Shown: in pieces, positions 59,738-64,000 of the stretch
How the letters are laid out: each line of letters begins with the position of its first letter
Numbering within the stretch: the stretch's first letter is position 1
Origin: an uncultured Acidimicrobiales bacterium
Lineage (GTDB): Bacteria; Actinomycetota; Acidimicrobiia; Acidimicrobiales; SHLQ01
DNA length: 64,000 nt
Assembly (NCBI GenBank): GCA_938041035.1
Contig: CALHYX010000089.1
Span: 1 to 64,000, forward strand
Direction of reading: 5' to 3'
The notes under the pieces: generated by a model
Database searches by the model: none
The model's input: only the letters and a program-made list of their open reading frames with translations
What the model was told of the DNA's origin: nothing
Translations under genes and position numbers: made by a program

Positions 59738-60940
59738 ATGACCCTCAGCGTTTCCGATGTGCGTGCGGCCCGTGAGCGGATCGCGGGCGCGCTCGTCGAA
59801 ACACCGCTGAACCTCAGCCGCACGCTGTCCGAGATAAGCGGCGCCGAGGTGTACCTGAAGTTCGAGAACCTGCAGTACACGGGCTCGTTCAAGGGCCGGG
59901 GCGCTCGAAACCGCCTGCTCGATGTCGCGCCCGGCCGCGGCGTGATCGCCATGTCGGCCGGCAACCACGCCCAGGGGGTCGCCCACCACGGCGCGTTGCT
60001 CGGGCTCGAGACCACCATCGTGATGCCGACGAACACACCGTTCGTAAAGGTGGCCCGCACCCGTGACCTCGGGGCCACCGTCGAGCTGGCGGGCGCCGAC
60101 GTCATGGAGTCGGCCGTCACGGCTCGCGAGATCGCGGCCGAACGCGACCTCGAGTTCATCCACCCCTTCGACGACCCGCTCGTGATCGCCGGTCAGGGAA
60201 CGATCGGGCTCGAGATGCTCGAACAGTGCCCGGACCTCGATGTCATCATCGCCGCGGTGGGCGGAGGTGGTCTGGCGTCGGGTTTGGCGCTCGCCGCCAC
60301 CGGCCACGACCGGCCCGTCGAGATCGTCGGCGTGCAGACCGAGCGCTACCCGTCGATGGCCGACCGCCTCGCCGGCCGGGCCGTGAGTACAGCCGTGGCC
60401 GGGTCGACCATCGCCGATGGTATTGCCGTCACCCAGCCGGGCGAGCTCACCAGCGGCCTGCTGGCCGAACACGGCGTCGACCTGCTGGTGGTGACCGAGG
60501 CCGCGATCGAAGCGGCGATCGCCATGTTGCTGGAGATCGAAAAGTCGGTCGTCGAGGGGGCCGGCGCCGCTGCATTGGCCGCCTGCATGGAGCACGGCGA
60601 CCGGTTTCGGGGCAAAAAGGTCGGTCTGGTGCTGTGCGGCGGCAACATCGACCCGCGCACGTTGTCGGTGGTTGCGGTGCGCGGTCTGGCCAACCAGGGT
60701 CGCCTCAACCGGATGTGGGTGGAACTTGACGACACGCCGGGCGGTCTCGCGTTGGTGTCGCAGGTGATCGCCGACGCGGCGGCCAACGTCGTACAGGTCG
60801 ACCACGACGGTCTCGGGTCGACCGGTGCCCGCAGCGCCATCCTCGAACTGCGCATCGATACCCTCGATCGGGCCCATGCCGAGGCCGTGCTCCAGAAGCT
60901 CCTCGACAGCGGGGTTCGGGCCAAGCTCCTCGACTGGTAG
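59738..60940 (+). CDS. ilvA: Threonine ammonia-lyase (threonine dehydratase)
   Basis: This 400-aa PLP enzyme has Lys52 (TGSFKGRGARN), a glycine-rich phosphate loop (VGGGGLASG) and a C-terminal ACT-like domain (about 325-400, ELDDTPGGLALVSQVIADA). The short ACT-containing form is seen in biodegradative and actinobacterial enzymes; it converts threonine to 2-oxobutyrate. Its position after the monooxygenase (11-bp gap) suggests cotranscription. Serine deaminase activity is possible. Confidence 0.88.
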   Translation: MTLSVSDVRAARERIAGALVETPLNLSRTLSEISGAEVYLKFENLQYTGSFKGRGARNRLLDVAPGRGVIAMSAGNHAQGVAHHGALLGLETTIVMPTNTPFVKVARTRDLGATVELAGADVMESAVTAREIAAERDLEFIHPFDDPLVIAGQGTIGLEMLEQCPDLDVIIAAVGGGGLASGLALAATGHDRPVEIVGVQTERYPSMADRLAGRAVSTAVAGSTIADGIAVTQPGELTSGLLAEHGVDLLVVTEAAIEAAIAMLLEIEKSVVEGAGAAALAACMEHGDRFRGKKVGLVLCGGNIDPRTLSVVAVRGLANQGRLNRMWVELDDTPGGLALVSQVIADAAANVVQVDHDGLGSTGARSAILELRIDTLDRAHAEAVLQKLLDSGVRAKLLDW

Positions 60941-60965
60941 GTCCAGCGGTGGTCCGCTGCCTAAC

Positions 60966-61439
60966 ATGGCGGGTATGGCCGAGGCGAAGAAACCCGGGAG
61001 CAGGGTCGACGTTGCGACCCATCGCGAGGTGGCGGCCATGCTGGGCCGGTTCGAACACCGATACACCGCTGGTCGTCGGCGCCTGGTCGACGTGCTGGGT
61101 GGGGCCGGGCGACCGTTGAGCCTTCCCGAGGTACTCGCGGCTGACGAGCAGTTGTCGCAGAGCTCGGCCTATCGAAACCTCGATGTGCTCGAACGCAGCG
61201 GTGTGATTCGTCGGTTGGCGACGGGTGGCGAGTACGCCTACTTCGAGCTGTCCGAGCCGTTGCTCGGCCACCATCATCATCTGATCTGCGTCGACTGCGG
61301 TTCGGTCACCGATGTCGAGCTCGACGACCATGTCGAGCGGGCGGTCGACGATGCCCTGCACGAGGTCGCCGCCAAGGCTCGGTTCCAGCCGTTGCGCCAC
61401 AGCCTCGATCTGCACGGTCATTGCGCGGCCTGCGCTTGA
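60966..61439 (+). CDS. Fur-family metalloregulator (Fur/Zur-like)
   Basis: This 157-aa protein has a winged HTH (SLPEVLAADEQLSQSSAYRNLDVLERSGVI) and a metal-rich dimerisation domain with HHHHLICVDCG and a C-terminal HGHCAACA zinc site. These give the two Cys pairs of Fur-family structural zinc. Whether it senses Fe, Zn or Ni cannot be told from sequence; the absence of a nearby transporter leaves this open. ATG 60966 is used; ATG 60975 would also work. Confidence 0.9.
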   Translation: MAGMAEAKKPGSRVDVATHREVAAMLGRFEHRYTAGRRRLVDVLGGAGRPLSLPEVLAADEQLSQSSAYRNLDVLERSGVIRRLATGGEYAYFELSEPLLGHHHHLICVDCGSVTDVELDDHVERAVDDALHEVAAKARFQPLRHSLDLHGHCAACA

Positions 61440-61463
61440 CCCTTGCCCGGGTACGGTGGGGTG

Positions 61464-61838
61464 ATGGCCGCTGAGCGCGAATCCGCCGATATCACCCGGG
61501 ATCTGTTTCGAACCCTGAACCGGTTCGTGAAGCCGGCGGTGAAGGCCGGGCTGGGTTCGCCGCTGCCGGTGGGCCTCGGCGCGGTGGTGCTCGAAAACAC
61601 CGGCCGGGTGAGCGGCAAGACCCGTGAGGTGCCGGTGCTGGGCTTCCGGGTCGGCGACCGGGTGATCGTGTCGACGGTGCGTTCGGATTCGCAGTGGCTG
61701 AAGAACCTCGAGGCCGACGATCGGGCTGCGGTCTGGTACTGCGGTCGCCGCCACGCGGCGTCGGCATCGGTGCGGCGGGGCCCGCTCAACGTCGTCACCC
61801 TCGATGGCCACGACGACCCCGACCCGGGCGACGCCTGA
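61464..61838 (+). CDS. F420/nitroreductase-type (DDN-like) flavin/deazaflavin-binding protein
   Basis: This 124-aa split-barrel protein has the pattern ENTGRVSGKTREVPVLGFRVGD and SQWLKNLEADDRAAV, typical of the deazaflavin-dependent nitroreductase (DDN/Rv3547) family. Many bind F420, an actinobacterial and archaeal cofactor. ATG 61464 is chosen over an upstream non-homologous extension. The substrate is unknown. Confidence 0.78.
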   Translation: MAAERESADITRDLFRTLNRFVKPAVKAGLGSPLPVGLGAVVLENTGRVSGKTREVPVLGFRVGDRVIVSTVRSDSQWLKNLEADDRAAVWYCGRRHAASASVRRGPLNVVTLDGHDDPDPGDA

Positions 61839-61882
61839 CAACTCGCTTTACCCCTGCGGCCCGATACAGCAGGATCACGGCC

Positions 61883-62419
61883 ATGATCATTGTGCTCAAC
61901 GGGTATCCCGGCGTCGGCAAGATGACCATCGGAGCCGAGCTGGCCGACCTGCTGGGCGGTCGAATGCTCGACATTCACTCGGTGTACAACGTCGCCATCG
62001 CCCTCACCGAGTTCAAGTCGCCCGAGTTCATCGAGACGGTCGAGCGGATCGAGGCGATCGCCCACGAGCTGATCCGAGCACTCCCCGCCGAACAGCCGGT
62101 GGTGTTGACGACGGTGCTCACCGGGAGGAGCGAGTGGGCCGATCGGCAATGGGACCGGATCGTGGAGCTGGGCCGGGAACGACCGCCGTTCCAGGTGGTG
62201 CACGTGGCGTGTGACCTGGCGGAGAACGAGCGGCGTATCGCCTCGGCGGGGCGGGCCGCCAAACGAAAACTGCGCGATCCCGAAGTTGCGGTCCGGAATC
62301 AGACCGGCGCAGAGTCACTGCGGGGCCTCGATGCGACTCATCTGCTGACGCTGGACACGACCTCGATGACCGCGGGCGGAGCGGCTGACGAAATCGCGGC
62401 CTGGGCCACATCGGCGTAG
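61883..62419 (+). CDS. P-loop NTPase/kinase-like AAA protein
   Basis: This 178-aa protein has Walker A GYPGVGKMT near residue 7 and a shikimate-kinase/AAA_33-like layout (a DIHSVY substrate segment, VVLTTVLTG, and an ERRIASAGRA lid). These small proteins act as nucleotide, sugar or antibiotic kinases, or remain uncharacterised. ATG 61883 follows the preceding gene by 44 bp. A terminator-like hairpin pair lies downstream. Confidence 0.8.
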   Translation: MIIVLNGYPGVGKMTIGAELADLLGGRMLDIHSVYNVAIALTEFKSPEFIETVERIEAIAHELIRALPAEQPVVLTTVLTGRSEWADRQWDRIVELGRERPPFQVVHVACDLAENERRIASAGRAAKRKLRDPEVAVRNQTGAESLRGLDATHLLTLDTTSMTAGGAADEIAAWATSA

Positions 62420-62451
62420 CCATCGCCCTCGCATGGCCCGAAAACGGCGAA

Positions 62452-62480
62452 GGGCCGGCCCGGCGATACCGGACCAGCCC
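62452..62480. terminator. Imperfect GC hairpin, possible terminator
   Basis: A 12-position stem (GGGCCGGCCCGG with its partner arm, two C/A mismatches) closes a 5-nt loop CGATA. It lies 32 bp after the P-loop protein stop. There is no U-tract, but GC-rich actinobacterial terminators often lack one. Confidence 0.45.
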
Positions 62481-62488
62481 GTTGTTCG

Positions 62489-62520
62489 GGTCGGCGGTTT
62501 GCCATTGCGCACCGCCGACC
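62489..62520. terminator. Perfect 10-bp inverted repeat, likely bidirectional terminator
   Basis: GGTCGGCGGT at 62489-62498 pairs perfectly with ACCGCCGACC at 62511-62520 across a 12-nt loop. It sits between the convergent P-loop protein gene and the 95-aa membrane protein gene, directly after the imperfect hairpin, so together they probably end both transcripts. Confidence 0.55.
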
Positions 62521-62538
62521 GTCCCACCGCCAAGTGCT

Positions 62539-62826
62539 TTAGAAGACGCTGGCCACCATCACGATGACGACGATGAGCGCTGCGGTGAGCAGCAGGCCGT
62601 ACTGGCTCCACAAGCCGGGCTTGGGCAGATCCTCGCCGTAGGCCGACTCGAGCTCGGCGCGAGACATCTCGCGATCCATGCTGCGCTGGTCACCCGTGAG
62701 GTACCACTTTTTGCCGTAGGCGAGCTTGAAGATGAACATCAGGCTGACGTAGCTGTACGCCATCACCATGGTGTTGCCATCGGCCAGCTGCCACTGCTGA
62801 CTGGATTTTCCCCATCCGTAGAACAT
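62539..62826 (-). CDS. Small membrane protein, paralogue A
   Basis: This 95-aa protein, MFYGWGKS at the N-terminus, has a hydrophobic segment (YSYVSLMFIFKLAYGK), a charged hinge (GDQRSMDREMSRAELESAYGEDLPKPG) and a C-terminal helix (LLLTAALIVVIVMVASVF). It is clearly homologous to the protein at 62938-63225 over its full length. No family was recognised, and no catalytic residues stand out. Confidence 0.75.
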   Translation of the reverse strand: MFYGWGKSSQQWQLADGNTMVMAYSYVSLMFIFKLAYGKKWYLTGDQRSMDREMSRAELESAYGEDLPKPGLWSQYGLLLTAALIVVIVMVASVF

Positions 62827-62937
62827 GTTGGTTTACTCCCGTTTCTCGGCCGATTTTGGCCGGTGCATCCAGGGATACCGCCTGGATTCGGTGCGAACAA
62901 TGATCCGATTCGCCCAAATGCTGGGCGCTCAAGCCAG

Positions 62938-63225
62938 CTAGAAAAGGCTGGAAACCATGGTGAAGACGACGATTGCGGCGATGGTGAGCAGCAGGCCGTA
63001 CTGGCGCCAGATGCCGGGCTTCGGCACGTCTTCGCCGTAGGCGGCTTCGAGTTCGGCGCGGGTCATTTCCCGGTCGAGTGAGCGTTGATCGCCCATGACG
63101 TACCACTTCTTGTTGAACATCACCTGGAAGATGAACATCAGGCTGAAGTAGCTGTAGGAACACACGACGGTGTTCCCATCGGCGAGTGGCCAATTATCGG
63201 TGCTCTTACCCCATCCGTAGAACAT
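62938..63225 (-). CDS. Small membrane protein, paralogue B
   Basis: This 95-aa protein shares MFYGWGKS, the LADGNT motif, GDQRS.DREM.RAELE.AYGED and the QYGLLLT C-terminal helix with paralogue A. ATG 63225 has a good AGGAG Shine-Dalgarno (63232-63237 on the reverse strand) and matches paralogue A exactly in length, so the longer open frame is rejected. A short perfect palindrome AGAAAATTTCT (63335-63345) lies ~110 bp upstream. Confidence 0.78.
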   Translation of the reverse strand: MFYGWGKSTDNWPLADGNTVVCSYSYFSLMFIFQVMFNKKWYVMGDQRSLDREMTRAELEAAYGEDVPKPGIWRQYGLLLTIAAIVVFTMVSSLF

Positions 63226-63436
63226 GTTTCTGCATCTCCTGTTTGCGGCCGCTTGGCCGGGTTGACGGAGCCGGGTGGGCTCCTTCGTACAGTGATGTGA
63301 TGCAGCCGGAACCGGCGGGAGTTTCACGCCGGTGAGAAAATTTCTTCCCGGCTCGTGTCGGCCCTAGGTGGTCGCTACGGCGGTCGCGTGGGCTGCGGGA
63401 GTATGCATTCAGTATGACTTTCGCTATCCTGAGCGT

Positions 63437-63733
63437 ATGAGCGCGAAGAAGCACCGGTTGACGGTGACAGTTGATCCGGCGTTGTTCGAGGCTGGCCAAC
63501 GCGCCGTGGCCGCGGGTGCAGCCGATTCCGTGAGCGGCTGGGTGAGCTCGGCTCTGGAAGACAAGGTCCGTCGAGACGAACAACTCCGGCTACTCGGTGC
63601 CGCCATTGCCGACTATGAGGCCGAGCATGGCGACATCACGGCCGAAGAAATCGCCGCCCAGGCCCGCCTCGATCGCGAACAGGCTACCGTGGTGCGCCCC
63701 AAACGACGGGGCTCGAAAGCCAAGACGGCGTGA
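63437..63733 (+). CDS. VapB/ribbon-helix-helix-type antitoxin
   Basis: This 98-aa protein has a short N-terminal ribbon-helix-helix-like DNA-binding part (KHRLTVTVDPALFEAGQRAVAAG, SVSGWVSSALEDKV) and a charged C-terminal part that would wrap the toxin. TATCCT at 63425-63430 lies 6 bp before the ATG, as expected for a leaderless transcript. It overlaps the PIN toxin by 4 bp (GTGA). Confidence 0.8.
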   Translation: MSAKKHRLTVTVDPALFEAGQRAVAAGAADSVSGWVSSALEDKVRRDEQLRLLGAAIADYEAEHGDITAEEIAAQARLDREQATVVRPKRRGSKAKTA

Positions 63734-64000
63734 CACTGATCCTCGACAGCGGCGCATTCGTGGCCCTCGAACGCGACGAACGCGCCATGTGGATCCGCGT
63801 CAAAGCAGTCCAGACCGTCGGTGAGGTCCCGGTGACCCATGCCGGTGTCCTCGGCCAGGTGTGGCGAGGCGGAGCGCGCCAGGCCCGACTGGCACAGGCC
63901 CTGGCCGGAATCGACGTGCGCGAGCTCGACGAAACACTCGGGCGCGCCGCCGGCGTATTGCTCGGCCGCTCCGGCCTGGCCGACGTGATCGACGCCGCCT
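63730..64000 (+). CDS. PIN-domain toxin (VapC-like), cut by window end
   Basis: From GTG 63730 the frame reads MTLILDSGAFVALERDERA and continues through GARQARLAQALAGIDVRELDE and GRSGLADVIDAA to the edge. The early Asp in LILDSGAF and the later acidic ADVIDA fit the PIN nuclease active site. PIN toxins cleave tRNA, rRNA or mRNA. The last ~40 residues are missing from the window. Confidence 0.82.
   Translation, partial: MTLILDSGAFVALERDERAMWIRVKAVQTVGEVPVTHAGVLGQVWRGGARQARLAQALAGIDVRELDETLGRAAGVLLGRSGLADVIDAA

Overview
The window is a GC-rich, gene-dense stretch of an actinobacterial chromosome. The best fit is the Acidimicrobiia (Ilumatobacter-like). This is inferred from base composition, many GTG starts, a mycothiol-dependent maleylpyruvate-isomerase-type protein, an F420-family flavin/deazaflavin protein, a DUF5925 AAA ATPase and acyl-CoA-centred catabolism. 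No rRNA, tRNA, CRISPR array, insertion sequence or prophage was recognised. Base usage looks even, so most of the window reads as ordinary chromosome with a few accessory spots.

Layout. 0.07-7.6 kb: a serine-hydrolase lipoprotein divergent from a PadR regulator across a striking paired palindrome, then a methyltransferase, a subfamily-I haloalkane dehalogenase, an agmatinase-family enzyme, a histidine-phosphatase-like protein, an aldo/keto reductase and a DUF1214 protein. 7.6-15.5 kb: one giant secreted repeat protein (2,644 aa) with SdrD/DUF11-type repeats and a C-terminal anchor. 15.8-17.4 kb: a two-gene unit whose first gene is a UGSC-family protein with an in-frame TGA exactly at the U of U-G-S-C, so a predicted selenoprotein that would normally be annotated as two broken pieces. 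17.4-29.5 kb: two GGDEF-EAL proteins (the second divergent from a solute-binding lipoprotein), an FMN-dependent alpha-hydroxy-acid oxidase, a Rieske/glutamate-synthase fusion, a dead Crp/Fnr remnant, acetoacetyl-CoA synthetase and a subfamily-II haloalkane dehalogenase.

29.6-43.8 kb is catabolic: a Baeyer-Villiger-type monooxygenase with a TauD-family dioxygenase, an isochorismatase-like hydrolase with a homocysteine-methyltransferase-like protein, the phenylacetyl-CoA epoxidase genes in the order paaA-paaD-paaB-paaC, a GH1 beta-glucosidase with a LacI-type operator, a biotin-domain/carboxyltransferase fusion and a quinone-oxidoreductase-like MDR. 43.9-45.2 kb holds a RES-type toxin/antitoxin pair behind tandem palindromic repeats and a symmetric operator. 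45.2-50.2 kb carries a CaiB/BaiF CoA-transferase, a sulfatase, a His/Asp-rich membrane protein, a DUF5925 ATPase and an MDMPI-type protein.

50.3-60.9 kb looks like a methylated-amine catabolic locus. A Rieske oxygenase with CntA-like active-site spacing and a LysR regulator are divergent from soxB-soxD-soxA-soxG (heterotetrameric sarcosine oxidase), followed by a second Baeyer-Villiger-type monooxygenase and threonine dehydratase. The likely logic is oxidative N-demethylation feeding sarcosine to glycine and one-carbon units. The window closes with a Fur-family regulator, an F420-type protein, a small P-loop protein, two tandem paralogous 95-aa membrane proteins of unknown function, and an antitoxin/PIN-toxin pair cut by the window edge.
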